From Henriciella sp. (lineage in GTDB: Bacteria; Pseudomonadota; Alphaproteobacteria; Caulobacterales; Hyphomonadaceae): a DNA stretch of 64,000 nucleotides. Shown one piece after another: positions 17,966 through 27,620 of this stretch. Position numbers and translations under genes: made by a program. The stretch lies in the NCBI GenBank assembly GCA_017642885.1, contig JAEPOM010000018.1:1-64000 (forward strand), given 5' to 3'. Within the stretch, counting starts at the first letter, position 1, and every line of letters begins with the position of its first letter. The notes below the pieces were generated by a model. It was not told the origin of the DNA. It saw only the letters and a list, made by a program, of their open reading frames with translations, and searched no databases.

Positions 17966-19264
17966 ATGGCAGGTGTTGTGGTTGTCGGCGCTCAGTGGGG
18001 CGATGAAGGCAAGGGCAAAATTGTGGACTGGCTGTCGCATCGCGCCGACGTTGTCGCCAGGTTCCAGGGCGGGCACAATGCTGGGCACACCCTGGTAATT
18101 GATGGCACCGTCTACAAGTTGAACCTGCTGCCGTCTGGCGTCGTCCGCGGCGGCAAACTGTCGGTCATTGGCAACGGCGTGGTCGTCGACCCCTGGCAGC
18201 TCCTGTCCGAGCTTGAAGGCATGGCGAAGGCGGGAATTTCACTCTCGCCCGATGATTTGCTGCTGGCCGAAACAGCCTGCCTCATCTTGCCTTGGCACCG
18301 CGATCTGGATGCCGCCAGAGAAGGCGAAGCCAGCGACAAGGCCAAAATCGGCACAACCAAACGCGGCATCGGCCCAGCCTATGAAGATAAAGTGGGTCGC
18401 CGCGCCATCCGGGTTGCAGACCTCGCAGACGAAGCCGCGCTGGACCAAAAGCTCGAACGCCTGATTGCCCACCATGCGCCGCTCCGCGCGGGACTGGGCC
18501 TCGACAAGCCCGACGCCGCTGCGCTCAAGGCAGAACTGCTTGAGATTGCGCCTCAGGTGCTCGCATTCGCAGGACCGGCTTGGAAAGTCCTTGGTGAAAG
18601 TCAGAAACTCGGGCGACGCATTCTGTTTGAAGGCGCGCAAGGGGTTATGCTGGACGTTGATCACGGCACCTATCCATTCGTCACATCTTCGAATGTCGTC
18701 TCGGGTCAGGCCGCCGCTGGAACCGGGCTTGGTCCCCGCGCTGTGAGTTATGTATTGGGGCTCGCCAAAGCTTACACCACCCGGGTCGGAACAGGCCCAT
18801 TCCCAACGGAACTCTTCGATGAGGTTGGTCAGGGTCTCGGGGAGCGCGGCCACGAGTTCGGCACCGTGACCGGTCGGGCCCGTCGATGCGGTTGGTTTGA
18901 TGCTGTCATGGTCCGCCAAGCCTGCGCGGTCTCAGGCGTCGATGGATTGGCGCTGACCAAGCTCGACGTTCTGGACGGGATGGAAGAAATCAAAGTTTGT
19001 ACAGGCTACAAGCTGGGCGACGAGATCCTTGACTACCTGCCAGCGACAGCAGCTGCACAAGAAGCGGTTGAGCCGATCTATGAAAGCATGCCGGGTTGGA
19101 GCGGCTCGACGCGCGGAGCTCGGTCCTGGAACGATCTGCCGGCTGAAGCGGTGAAGTACGTTCGGCGCCTGGAAGAGCTGGTTGGCAAGCCCTGCGCTCT
19201 GGTCTCGACGTCTCCCGAGCGCGAGGACGTCATCCTGATGCGCGACCCATTCGAACAGCGCTAA
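17966..19264 (+). CDS. purA: Adenylosuccinate synthetase
   Basis: 432 residues, the standard length. The N-terminal P-loop GDEGKGK (residues 10-16), GGHNAGHT (about 37-44), the IMP-binding [14 protein letters not shown] (about 127-140), [11 protein letters not shown] and the GTP-binding late block KLDVLDG are all present. The enzyme joins IMP and aspartate using GTP in the first step from IMP to AMP. An AGGAG ribosome site lies upstream of the ATG. It stands as a single gene here. Confidence 0.98.
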   Translation: MAGVVVVGAQWGDEGKGKIVDWLSHRADVVARFQGGHNAGHTLVIDGTVYKLNLLPSGVVRGGKLSVIGNGVVVDPWQLLSELEGMAKAGISLSPDDLLLAETACLILPWHRDLDAAREGEASDKAKIGTTKRGIGPAYEDKVGRRAIRVADLADEAALDQKLERLIAHHAPLRAGLGLDKPDAAALKAELLEIAPQVLAFAGPAWKVLGESQKLGRRILFEGAQGVMLDVDHGTYPFVTSSNVVSGQAAAGTGLGPRAVSYVLGLAKAYTTRVGTGPFPTELFDEVGQGLGERGHEFGTVTGRARRCGWFDAVMVRQACAVSGVDGLALTKLDVLDGMEEIKVCTGYKLGDEILDYLPATAAAQEAVEPIYESMPGWSGSTRGARSWNDLPAEAVKYVRRLEELVGKPCALVSTSPEREDVILMRDPFEQR

Positions 19265-19270
19265 GCTCAG

Positions 19271-20314
19271 CTAGAAGACTGGCATTTGTCCGGTTGCCGC
19301 CCAGGGCATGCCCACGGCGAGGATGACGCTGATAATCAAGCCGATTAGGGCGCGGCCCGCATCGGATCCGGCGTCCATCATGGCCTCGCCTCGTTCCCGC
19401 AAAGCGGTGACGAACGAGATGGCCATTTCGCGGCCGGCCAATAGGCCGAGGAAGACCCATGTCGTGCTCATCGGGACATCGTTCAATTCTTTGAAGTAGA
19501 ACAGCACAATCGCGTAGATCAGGTCGACGATGGTCGCAGCACGAATGTCCGTTGTGTGCGTCTTTGACAAAACGATTTTCTGAATCTCACCGCCGCGTGT
19601 CTTGAAGATGTACGCCATCATCGCGGCCATAAGCAGCGCGCCGCCGATAATGATCTCAGGTTTGAACACCATCATCTCAATGCTGCCATCGGCGGCAAAC
19701 ACAGGCTCGCGCGGCATGAATACGAAGATGTTGGCGAAATCCTGAAGCAACCAGGTCCACCACAGGAAGCCCGTCGTCGCCCATTGGAACACGGTCCACA
19801 TAGGGTGCAGCCGCTCATCATCGTCACGTGTGCGTCCGACCCAGACCTCCCAGGCGCGCGATATAAGCAGCCAAACCGCAGCACCTGCCGCAAAAGCCAC
19901 GACATAGCCTGTGAGCGACTTGATCAGCATCGAGCTCATCACGCCCTCTGTTGCCCCACCGCCAGACAGAGCGAATACGGTCAGAACCAGAAACGTCGTT
20001 GAAACCGGAATTCCGAACCGGGTCAGAAATAGGAGGACGATCGGCGGAAGTGCGTGCCACCATTCGATACCGCCTTCAGGATACGGAATCTTGTTGAGTT
20101 TGCCATCCGCGATGTCCCCGCCGCCATAAAACAGTTGGAACATTAGCGCACCGACCATGATCCCGGCTGCAAACAACCACAGCATCCACCAAGGGCGATG
20201 AGAGTTTGAAGCGAGGAATGTGCCGAGGGTCTGGATCGAGTCGTTAGCGATGACCGCATAAGCCGCGAAGAAGAACCCGATCAGCGCGAAAATCTCGTAG
20301 CCGGCAAGCGTCAT
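19271..20314 (-). CDS. PiT/PHO4-like membrane transporter
   Basis: 347 residues with about eight membrane helices. ANDSIQTLGTFLAS near residue 24 corresponds to the GANDxxNAxG signature of inorganic phosphate transporters, and RFGIPVSTTFLVLTVFALSGGG (about 98-119) to the IPVSTTH repeat motif. A second copy, ELNDVPMSTTWVFLGLLAGRE, lies near 275-295, giving the expected inverted internal repeat. The signature residues deviate from classic PitA, so the ion may differ from phosphate or be sulfate. It lies 124 nt downstream of bdhA on the same strand. Confidence 0.75.
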   Translation of the reverse strand: MTLAGYEIFALIGFFFAAYAVIANDSIQTLGTFLASNSHRPWWMLWLFAAGIMVGALMFQLFYGGGDIADGKLNKIPYPEGGIEWWHALPPIVLLFLTRFGIPVSTTFLVLTVFALSGGGATEGVMSSMLIKSLTGYVVAFAAGAAVWLLISRAWEVWVGRTRDDDERLHPMWTVFQWATTGFLWWTWLLQDFANIFVFMPREPVFAADGSIEMMVFKPEIIIGGALLMAAMMAYIFKTRGGEIQKIVLSKTHTTDIRAATIVDLIYAIVLFYFKELNDVPMSTTWVFLGLLAGREMAISFVTALRERGEAMMDAGSDAGRALIGLIISVILAVGMPWAATGQMPVF

Positions 20315-20438
20315 GGCTGTCTCTCAAGGTTGCCCGGCAAAAACCGCGTTCGAAAGCTCGCTACCGAATAACCTATTTCAGATCAACCGAAATACGCGGC
20401 GCATTGAAGCGAATTGCAGCTGCAGCGGCGCTTATGCC

Positions 20439-21221
20439 CTACTGAGCAACCCAACCGCCATCCATGCTCAAGATCGCGCCATTGATGCCGTCTCCGCCGG
20501 GAGAGCAGAGGAACGTCGCGAAGGCCCCGATCTGCTCTGTCGTGACGAACTCCTTGGTCGGTTGCGCTGCGAGCAAGACATCCCGCTTCACTTCTTCTTC
20601 GGTAATGCCGCGTGCCTTGGCGGTATCGGCGACCTGTCCCTCGACGAGGGGCGTGTAAACATATCCCGGGCAGATCGCATTGCAGCGCACGCCATGCTCA
20701 GCACCTTCCAGCGCAACAACCTTGGTGAGGCCAGCTATGCCATGCTTGGCCGCGACATAGGCCGATTTATAAGGGGAGGCGACCAGAGCGTGCGCAGACG
20801 CAGTATTGATGATCCGCCCCCAGCCTTTCTTCTTCATTCCGGAGATCGCCATCCGCGTCGTGTGAAATGCTGCCGACAGGTTGAGTGAGATGATCAGGTC
20901 CCAGCGATCGACCGGAAAGTCTTCGATCGGCGACACGTGCTGGACCCCGGCATTATTAACGAGGATATCTGCGCCGCCAAAATCGCGAGCGACGTAGCCC
21001 ATCAATCCCTCAATAGCGTCTGGGTCGGTCAGATTTGCGCCCGAAAACCCAACTTTCACACCGAACGTGTCCTGTAATTCAGATTTAAGGGCGGCGACCT
21101 CATCATCCGATGCAAGGCCGCTCAAAACCACGTCAGCGCCCTGTTCTGCCAGCGATTTTGCGATTCCCAGTCCAATCCCGCTGGTCGACCCCGTGACCAA
21201 AGCCGTCTTTCCTTTGAGCAT
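20439..21221 (-). CDS. bdhA: 3-hydroxybutyrate dehydrogenase (SDR family)
   Basis: 260 residues, the usual length. It has the classical SDR motif TGSTSGIGLGIA, NNAGVQHVSPIEDFP (about 90-104) and the catalytic tetrad region with S in NTASAHALVASPYKSAYVAAKHG (Y-x-x-x-K). AHALVASP and QHV match D-3-hydroxybutyrate dehydrogenases, which interconvert 3-hydroxybutyrate and acetoacetate with NAD+ in PHB and ketone-body use. I chose the start at 21221 because AAGGA lies 6 nt upstream; the open frame reaches 21311, overlapping the divergent DUF350 gene. No PHB genes are adjacent. Confidence 0.92.
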   Translation of the reverse strand: MLKGKTALVTGSTSGIGLGIAKSLAEQGADVVLSGLASDDEVAALKSELQDTFGVKVGFSGANLTDPDAIEGLMGYVARDFGGADILVNNAGVQHVSPIEDFPVDRWDLIISLNLSAAFHTTRMAISGMKKKGWGRIINTASAHALVASPYKSAYVAAKHGIAGLTKVVALEGAEHGVRCNAICPGYVYTPLVEGQVADTAKARGITEEEVKRDVLLAAQPTKEFVTTEQIGAFATFLCSPGGDGINGAILSMDGGWVAQ

Positions 21222-21301
21222 TTTTAGTCCTTCTGCCTTGAGAGTGTGCGCGGCCTTGGTTAGAGCATTTGCAGGTGGCTTAACAGGCAAGAGTTTAAAC
21301 G

Positions 21302-21733
21302 ATGTCGGCAACGCTTGAATCTTTTCGCCAGGGCTTCCCTGATTTTCTGCTGATGACAGGGACCGCAGGGATTCTTCTGGTGCTCGCGAGTACCGTTTAC
21401 ATCCTGCTCACCCCCTGGAAAGAACTCGCTCTGGTGCGCGGCGGAAACGGCGCTGCAGGGCTTGCGCTCTCAGGGGCGATTGCCGGACTAGCGATCCCGA
21501 TCGCGTCATGCCTTGCATCCAGTCTGACCCTCCTGGATCTGATTGTCTGGGGCGTCGTGGCGCTGCTGCTGCAATTGCTGACCTACCGCATTATCGACAT
21601 GCTGCTGCGCGACATTCCGACTCGCATCCAGAATGATGAGGCTGGTGCTGCTATTGTTCTGATCGCCGCAAAACTAGCAGCCGCGATGATCCTCGCGGCT
21701 GGACTATGGGACCCGAATATCGGGCGCATATAG
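21302..21733 (+). CDS. DUF350-type membrane protein
   Basis: 143 residues with four hydrophobic helices, at about 15-37, 48-72, 76-97 and 115-138. The repeated pattern GNGAAGLALSGAIAGLAIPIA and NDEAGAAIVLIAAKLAAAMILAAG is the two-fold internal repeat of the DUF350 (YjfL) family, inner-membrane proteins of unknown function. It is the first gene of a likely operon with a membrane-tethered trypsin-like protease and pyrF, at gaps of 15 and 6 nt. Confidence 0.8.
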   Translation: MSATLESFRQGFPDFLLMTGTAGILLVLASTVYILLTPWKELALVRGGNGAAGLALSGAIAGLAIPIASCLASSLTLLDLIVWGVVALLLQLLTYRIIDMLLRDIPTRIQNDEAGAAIVLIAAKLAAAMILAAGLWDPNIGRI

Positions 21734-21748
21734 GAAGGATTACCGCAC

Positions 21749-22573
21749 GTGTTGAGGTGGATACCCGACTGGATACTCTACGCCTTGGCGCTGAGCGTCG
21801 TGCTATGGGCCGTGTTCTCGGGCGACTCTGACGACACGCCCCCTCCCCCGCCTGAAGCCATCCAGCAAGAAGGCGCTATGCTGCCTCCTCCATCGGCATT
21901 TGATGAGAGGGTCCTGGTGCAGGTCACCGCGCCGAAAAGCGGGATCGGGACAGCCTTTGCTGTGAATGGCGAGGGACAATGGCTCACAGCACGGCACGTG
22001 GTCGAAGGCTGCAATGAGGTCTCGCTTCTCGTCGCTCCTGGACAGTACGCCTCGGCACGCAGCGTGGTCGTATCGGAAAAGTATGACCTCGCACTGATCG
22101 AAACCGAGACGAGCCCGAACCCAGCGCCTCTCGATACGGAAAATGATTTGCGGATCGGTGCCTACGGATTCCACGTTGGCTACCCTCAAGGGCGCCCCGG
22201 GGAAGCTGCATCACGGCTCATGGCCCGCTCAAATCTGATTTCGCGCGGCCAGCGTTCAAATAGCGAATCTGTGCTCGCCTGGGCAGAAACCGGCCGGACG
22301 CGCGGACTGATGGGGTCTTTGGGCGGACTCAGCGGTGGTCCTGTGTATGATCAGGCTGGTAATGTTCGCGGTGTCATCGTGGCCGAGAGCGCGCGGCGGG
22401 GGAGGATCTATACCGCAGCCCCCGAAACCGTCGCCAATTTCGTCAAGGCCACAGGCATCGATACGATGGGTGAAACGCCGCGCAATTTCTCAAAAGAAAC
22501 GTATGGCCGCGAGGCCGATCATGCGCGTCGCAACCTGCAAGTCGTTAAAGTCGCCTGCAGCGTGGAAGAGTAA
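21749..22573 (+). CDS. Membrane-anchored trypsin-like serine protease
   Basis: 274 residues starting from GTG. One N-terminal helix (about 4-24) is followed by a proline-rich linker (TPPPPPEA) and a chymotrypsin-fold domain. The triad is visible as H in WLTARHVVEGC (about 83), D in KYDLALIE (about 115) and S in GGLSGGPVYD (about 196). There is no PDZ domain, unlike DegP. The catalytic part should lie in the periplasm. The pairing with DUF350 suggests a shared envelope role, but the substrate is unknown. Confidence 0.85.
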   Translation: MLRWIPDWILYALALSVVLWAVFSGDSDDTPPPPPEAIQQEGAMLPPPSAFDERVLVQVTAPKSGIGTAFAVNGEGQWLTARHVVEGCNEVSLLVAPGQYASARSVVVSEKYDLALIETETSPNPAPLDTENDLRIGAYGFHVGYPQGRPGEAASRLMARSNLISRGQRSNSESVLAWAETGRTRGLMGSLGGLSGGPVYDQAGNVRGVIVAESARRGRIYTAAPETVANFVKATGIDTMGETPRNFSKETYGREADHARRNLQVVKVACSVEE

Positions 22574-22579
22574 TCGCGC

Positions 22580-23464
22580 ATGTTCGCTGACCGCCTGATA
22601 GCCGCGACTCGCGCGCATGGCCCCTTATGCGTGGGGATTGATCCACATGCGGGCCGCATCCCGGACCTTTTTGGCGGCGATACACCCGAGGGTCTGGAGC
22701 GATGGGGAATTTCTGTTGTTGAAGCGGCCGCCGGGCGCGCCGGAATCGTCAAGCCGCAAGCAGGCTTATTCGAACGCCACGGCTGGCAAGGCATGCGGGC
22801 CCTCGCTCAGGTTTGCGCCGCTGCGAAGGATCACGGTCTGATCGTACTTATGGACGCAAAGCGCGGCGATATCGGATCAACGGCGGAAGGCTATGCCAAG
22901 GCATATCTTGCCGCGAATTCGCCGTTTGTCTGTGATGCGCTGACGGTCAATCCGTATATGGGCCTCGACACGCTGGAACCGCATGTGCGCACCGCGGAAG
23001 AGTCTGGCAAAGGTGTGATTGTGCTCGCTCGAACAAGCAACCCAGGAAGCGCTGACTATCAAGCAAAGGATCTCGAAGGCGCGCCGCTTTATGCCCGCGT
23101 CGTTGAGAGTTTAGCGCCCATGATTGATCGCCTCAAAGGGAGTAGCGGCTGGTCCGGCTTAACGCTCGTCACGGGAGCGACCGGGCCGGATGAAGCACGC
23201 CAGCTAAGGGCACTGGCGCCAGACGCTCTATTTCTTGTGCCGGGTTATGGCGCTCAGGGCGCGGGGGCGGCCGAGGCGATGGCCGGGTTTGTACCGGCGC
23301 GTAATGGTGGCAATCGCATGGAAGGTGGCTGCGTGAACGCCTCTCGCTCTGTGACATTCCCTTCTGGGTCTGAAAGTGCAACGAGTACGGAAAACTGGCG
23401 AGGTCTTGTCACCAAGGCAATTGACCTGGCTCAAGCTGACCTCAACGAGGTTGCGCCCCGATAG
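22580..23464 (+). CDS. pyrF: Orotidine 5'-phosphate decarboxylase (type 2)
   Basis: 294 residues, matching the longer type 2 subfamily rather than the 230-residue E. coli type. The catalytic DAKRGDIGSTAEGY (about 93-106) carries the Lys-Asp pair, CVGIDPH is near the N-terminus, VIVLARTSNPGS lies mid-protein, and LVPGYGAQGAG binds phosphate near the end. It decarboxylates OMP to UMP, the last step of de novo pyrimidine synthesis. GGAAGAG lies before the start, 6 nt after the protease stop, so it is probably co-transcribed with it. Confidence 0.95.
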   Translation: MFADRLIAATRAHGPLCVGIDPHAGRIPDLFGGDTPEGLERWGISVVEAAAGRAGIVKPQAGLFERHGWQGMRALAQVCAAAKDHGLIVLMDAKRGDIGSTAEGYAKAYLAANSPFVCDALTVNPYMGLDTLEPHVRTAEESGKGVIVLARTSNPGSADYQAKDLEGAPLYARVVESLAPMIDRLKGSSGWSGLTLVTGATGPDEARQLRALAPDALFLVPGYGAQGAGAAEAMAGFVPARNGGNRMEGGCVNASRSVTFPSGSESATSTENWRGLVTKAIDLAQADLNEVAPR

Positions 23465-23668
23465 CGCCCCGCATCGAATCGGATTCGGTGGTGACATAAG
23501 ACACCTCTCGACCAGCACCATAGAATTAGTGGTTCAATCGAAATTCTAGGGCCTTCACCCTAACTTTCCCCAGCGTACAGCCTCGACACTCGTGGCAATT
23601 TGCCTAGTCTGGCTTTCACAACAGCGCGACAGACGCTGACTGGAAGTGAGGAAACGAGGAAAGCGCAC

Positions 23669-25852
23669 ATGAAACCGCTTCAACTAGCGGCCCTGGCGGC
23701 CGTATCCGTGTTTGCATTATCGGCCTGTTCAGGCGGTGAGGACGCGGAAACCCCGGAAGCCGAAACGTCAACGGCCGTCTTCGCGGACGTGACCGATGAC
23801 CGGCTCGATAATGCGGAAGCAACCCCGCAGGAATGGCTAGGCTACGGCTTTGACCGCGAAGAGACGCGGCACTCTCCCCTCACTGGGATAACGACGGAAA
23901 ACGTCGCCGACCTGGGCGTCGCCTGGACCTATGACCTCGCCACCAATCGCGGGGTTGAATCAACTCCGATCGTGGTTGACGGCACCATGTACGTCACGTC
24001 AGCCTGGTCTGTCGTGTATGCACTCGACCCCAAGACCGGCGAAGAACTTTGGGTCTATGACCCAGATGTCGATCGCGCTGTTGGCGTCAATGCGTGTTGC
24101 GATGTCGTGAACCGCGGTGTCGCGGTCTATGACGGGAAGCTTTATCTCGGCGTGATTGATGGTCGGGTCGAGGCGCTCGATGCCAAAACAGGTGAGGTCG
24201 TTTGGTCGACTGTTACCGTGGACCAATCAAAGCCCTATACGATCACCGGCGCCCCGCGCGTGGTCGATGGCAAGGTGCTGATTGGGAATGGCGGCGCCGA
24301 GCTCGGTGTACGTGGCTATTTGAACGCGCTGGACGCCGATACAGGTGATCTGATCTGGCGCTTCTACACTGTTCCAAGTGCTGACAAACAGCCCGACGGA
24401 GCGGCGTCTGATAGCGCTTTTGAGCAAGTCGGTAACGTCACCTGGGGCGACACGGGTGCCTGGAAAACCGATGGTGGCGGCGGCACCGTTTGGGATTCGA
24501 TCATTTATGACGACGCCAATGACACTGTCATTTTCGGCGTTGGCAATGGCTCCCCCTGGAACCAGCGTCTGCGTGACCCATCCGGTCTCGATAATCTGTT
24601 CTTGTCTTCAATCGTCGCGGTCGACGCCGATAGCGGTGCGTATAAGTGGCACTTCCAGACCACGCCTGGCGATAATTGGGACTATACAGCTACGCAGACT
24701 CTGATCATCGCGACGCTTCCGCTGGGGGCTGATGGTGCCGACCGCCGCGTTGTCATGCAAGCGCCAAAGAATGGGTTCTTCTACGTGCTGGATGCCGCGA
24801 CCGGTGATTTCATCCAAGGCAATAATTACGTGCCAACGAACTGGGCAACCGGGTTGTCGGATGAGGGACGCCCGATCGAAGTGCCGGAAGCGCGATATGC
24901 GGAAATTCCTTACCTTCAAACGCCAGGACCGCTTGGCGGCCATAACTGGCACCCGATGGCATACAATCCAGATGTTGGGCTCGCTTACATTCCTGCACAG
25001 GAAATCCCGCAGGCCTATGGTACCGATCCGCGCTTTCAGGACGAATCGTCGAAATGGAACACCGGTGCAGACTTTGCCGCCGGGGTGCCTCAGCTGATCC
25101 CGAGCGAGGTCTTCAAATTCCTGCGCTCTGGCCTGAAAGGCCGGCTGATTGCCTGGGATCCGGTCGCCAACGAAGCGCGCTGGACCGTGGAGCATGAAGG
25201 CCCCTGGAATGGTGGCGTCCTGTCGACGGCAGGTGGGGTTATCTTCCAAGGCAAACTAAATGGCGAGTTCGTCGCCTATGATGCCGGAACGGGGGAGCGG
25301 CTATGGGCGCAAGATGTGAAATCAGGCGCCGCTTCAGGCCCAGGCACGTTTGAGATCGATGGTGAGCAATACGTCACGATTACAACCGGTTGGGGCTCAG
25401 CCTATTTGCTGTCTGCAGGGGGTGTCGCAGCGCCGCAGCCGGTTCAGCCCACTGTCGGTAAGGTCGTCACCTTCAAGCTTGGCGCGACCGGCACGATCCC
25501 GGAAGTCGACTTGCAGCTGGTCGAGGCCACGCCCAAAGCTGACGAGTTCGGCACCGAAGCACAATTGGCAAACGGTCTTGTTCAATACGCTCGCAATTGC
25601 ACTGTGTGTCACGGGCCATTCGCGTCCAGCTCCGGCGTTCTGCCAGATCTTCGTTGGTCGACCTACACGTCCAGTGCTGACGCCTGGAAGGGTGTTGTGG
25701 TGGATGGCAATCTGCAATCGCTGGGCATGGTCTCCTTTGCGGACGTCCTGTCAGAAGACGATGTTGAATCAATCCGCGCCTATGTCGTGCAGCAGGCTCA
25801 CAATTCAGGCGGCATCGATGATGCCATCGCCAGCGAAGGTGGCACGCCTTAA
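23669..25852 (+). CDS. PQQ-dependent quinohaemoprotein alcohol dehydrogenase, predicted lipoprotein
   Basis: 727 residues. The signal peptide ends in a lipobox (FALSAC, C20), followed by the eight-bladed PQQ beta-propeller with the adjacent-cysteine ring at C143-C144 (VNACCDVVNRG) and several W-docking repeats such as LDPKTGEELWVYDPD. The C-terminal cytochrome c domain has C644-T-V-C-H648. This is the type II quinohaemoprotein architecture, which oxidises alcohols in the periplasm and passes electrons to the haem and then to a cytochrome or quinone. The start at 23669 has GAGG upstream. No PQQ biosynthesis genes are nearby. Confidence 0.93.
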   Translation: MKPLQLAALAAVSVFALSACSGGEDAETPEAETSTAVFADVTDDRLDNAEATPQEWLGYGFDREETRHSPLTGITTENVADLGVAWTYDLATNRGVESTPIVVDGTMYVTSAWSVVYALDPKTGEELWVYDPDVDRAVGVNACCDVVNRGVAVYDGKLYLGVIDGRVEALDAKTGEVVWSTVTVDQSKPYTITGAPRVVDGKVLIGNGGAELGVRGYLNALDADTGDLIWRFYTVPSADKQPDGAASDSAFEQVGNVTWGDTGAWKTDGGGGTVWDSIIYDDANDTVIFGVGNGSPWNQRLRDPSGLDNLFLSSIVAVDADSGAYKWHFQTTPGDNWDYTATQTLIIATLPLGADGADRRVVMQAPKNGFFYVLDAATGDFIQGNNYVPTNWATGLSDEGRPIEVPEARYAEIPYLQTPGPLGGHNWHPMAYNPDVGLAYIPAQEIPQAYGTDPRFQDESSKWNTGADFAAGVPQLIPSEVFKFLRSGLKGRLIAWDPVANEARWTVEHEGPWNGGVLSTAGGVIFQGKLNGEFVAYDAGTGERLWAQDVKSGAASGPGTFEIDGEQYVTITTGWGSAYLLSAGGVAAPQPVQPTVGKVVTFKLGATGTIPEVDLQLVEATPKADEFGTEAQLANGLVQYARNCTVCHGPFASSSGVLPDLRWSTYTSSADAWKGVVVDGNLQSLGMVSFADVLSEDDVESIRAYVVQQAHNSGGIDDAIASEGGTP

Positions 25853-25864
25853 TCCGCGCAGCCG

Positions 25865-26230
25865 TCAGGCGAGGAGCAAACCAAGCTCTTTCTGTTTTTT
25901 CTTGGACAAGCCATCGGCGACCAGTCGGTGGCTTGTTTCTATATAAGCCTTGAGATCGCGATCCTTGAGGCCGGGATCGGCATAGTGCTGAATCCATTTC
26001 ATCCCGCGCGAGGCAAGATATGGGGCAGGGCGCAGACCTGGTTGCTCCTGCAGGATCTCATAGGAGAGCGGCGTGACTTTGAAAGTGACAGCGAAGAAAT
26101 CCTCATCGCCCCAACCGGCGATCGCGAACACTTTGCCGCCCACCTTCCAAACGTGGCTGCCGCCCCATTGCACCACCCGGCTCGTCGCGGTTAGAGCCCC
26201 GCAAAAGTCATTATATTCGTCCAAGGTCAT
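25865..26230 (-). CDS. MmcQ/YjbR family (DUF419) protein
   Basis: 121 residues with the MmcQ/YjbR fold: MTLDEYNDFCGAL at the N-terminus, VVQWGGSHVWKVGGKVFAIAG (about 20-40), FAVTFKVTPLSYEILQEQPG, APYL.SRGMKWIQ and a helical end. These small DNA-binding-like proteins have no settled function. The open frame extends upstream to 26446, overlapping the TerB-like gene, but homologues begin at this ATG. No strong ribosome site is seen. Confidence 0.85.
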   Translation of the reverse strand: MTLDEYNDFCGALTATSRVVQWGGSHVWKVGGKVFAIAGWGDEDFFAVTFKVTPLSYEILQEQPGLRPAPYLASRGMKWIQHYADPGLKDRDLKAYIETSHRLVADGLSKKKQKELGLLLA

Positions 26231-26315
26231 AAAAAGACCATGACAAGGAATAGACTCCACTTCAATCATCGTCAGATCGAGGTTACGGTTACTTAACGCC
26301 GTTGAGGGGCTGCTC

Positions 26316-26852
26316 ATGCACATTATCGTCGCGCTGCTAGGATTTCTTGGATTCATTGCCGTCTGGTATTGGCGGCTGAAGATGCTGCGCGACGTGGCCC
26401 GCGATGGGCGCAAGGTCGCAGAGACCGTGGCCAACCTACCCCGCAAGATGCGCTTTCGACATCAATCCGGCAAAGGGGGTCTATCCGTCGTCGAGGATCC
26501 ACGTGAGGCTGCCACCATCCTGATGCTGGAAATCGCGCAGGCCCGCGGTACGCTCACCGAGAAACAGGAAGCCGTCATTCGCGGCGAAATTATGCATCAT
26601 TTTGAGTTTGCTGAGGGTGATGCTAATTCGCTGATCTCGCAAGCGGGATGGCTATCCAGAAGCGCAGGAGCCAGCCACGTTGTCATGTCCAAGATGACCG
26701 ACTTTGTGCGCAAAAGCCCAGGCATGACCAACAAGGAACTGGTCGATCTGGATGGCATGCTCGTGGCGATTTCTGAGGCGGAAGGCGACCCCACAGCGAG
26801 CCAGCTTGATCTGTTGATGATCTATCGCGACAAGACCGGCCTGCGCGTCTGA
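26316..26852 (+). CDS. Single-pass protein with a TerB-like domain
   Basis: 178 residues. One N-terminal helix (2-20) is followed by a basic cytoplasmic part. From about residue 60 a helical domain carries DPREAATILMLEIAQARGTLTEKQEAVIRGEIMHHF, a pattern resembling TerB / DjlA N-terminal domains, which sense metals or bind partners. GAGGGG lies 7 nt before the start. There is no tellurite gene cluster nearby, so resistance is not implied. It may pair with the SDR gene that follows. Confidence 0.65.
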   Translation: MHIIVALLGFLGFIAVWYWRLKMLRDVARDGRKVAETVANLPRKMRFRHQSGKGGLSVVEDPREAATILMLEIAQARGTLTEKQEAVIRGEIMHHFEFAEGDANSLISQAGWLSRSAGASHVVMSKMTDFVRKSPGMTNKELVDLDGMLVAISEAEGDPTASQLDLLMIYRDKTGLRV

Positions 26853-26903
26853 CTTTGCCTGACACACGATCAGTCTAGTTCCGTCTTCATCAGGAGGTGG
26901 CAA

Positions 26904-27620
26904 ATGCGGGCAGTCATTATTGGGGCAACAGGCGGAATTGGGCGTGCCTTGACCGAAGCGCTCGCCGAACGCACGGATGTCACGCAGGTATATGCTTTAA
27001 GCCGCTCTGGGGAGACAGCGGCGCATCCGAAAGTGGTCGCTTGTGAAATCGACATCCTGGATGAGAAGAGCGTTTCCACTGCGGCCACCAGTGCATCCGC
27101 CAATGGTCCAATTGAGCTGGCGATCGTTGCCAGTGGTGTCTTGTCATCTGGCCCGGACTTGCAGCCGGAAAAGTCCTACCGCCACCAGAGCCGCGCCGCT
27201 TTTGAACAGGTGTTCGCCGTCAATACGATCGGGCCCGCTCTGGTCGCGAAGCATTTTCTGCCTGTTATGCCGCGACAGGGCAGGGCGGTCTTTGCGGCCC
27301 TGTCAGCGCGTGTGGGCTCGATTTCAGACAATCGGATCGGCGGCTGGCATGCTTATCGGGCGTCAAAGGCCGCGCTAAATATGCTGATCCGAAACTACGC
27401 GATCGAGCAGGCTCGGCGAAATCCGGATTTTATTGCGGCCAGCCTGCACCCAGGCACAGTCGATACGGACTTATCGGCGCCCTTTCAGGGCAACGTTCCA
27501 GACAAGCAATTGTTTTCACCGCAGCAGTCTGCAGCTCATTTACTGAGCGTGATCGATGACCTCACCCCGAACAATAGCGGCAAGGCTTTTGACTGGGCCG
27601 GAGCTGAGATTCCGGCTTAA
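26904..27620 (+). CDS. Short-chain dehydrogenase of the CsgA/C-factor type
   Basis: 238 residues. The cofactor motif IIGATGGIGRAL (about 4-15) and the Y-x-x-x-K active site in GGWHAYRASKAALNML (about 149-164) are preceded by ALSARVGSISDNR. The short spacing and the late SLHPGTVDTDLSAPFQ match the C-factor-like SDR branch (CsgA relatives) found across marine bacteria. The substrate is unknown. The ribosome site AGGAGGTGG is strong and lies 5 nt before the ATG. Confidence 0.88.
   Translation: MRAVIIGATGGIGRALTEALAERTDVTQVYALSRSGETAAHPKVVACEIDILDEKSVSTAATSASANGPIELAIVASGVLSSGPDLQPEKSYRHQSRAAFEQVFAVNTIGPALVAKHFLPVMPRQGRAVFAALSARVGSISDNRIGGWHAYRASKAALNMLIRNYAIEQARRNPDFIAASLHPGTVDTDLSAPFQGNVPDKQLFSPQQSAAHLLSVIDDLTPNNSGKAFDWAGAEIPA

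Noticed and set aside
24608-25249. A 213-residue minus-strand open frame
   Set aside because: It is antisense to the PQQ dehydrogenase and carries no recognisable motif.
26316-26852. Tellurite resistance operon
   Set aside because: Only a weak TerB-like domain is present and no other ter gene is near.
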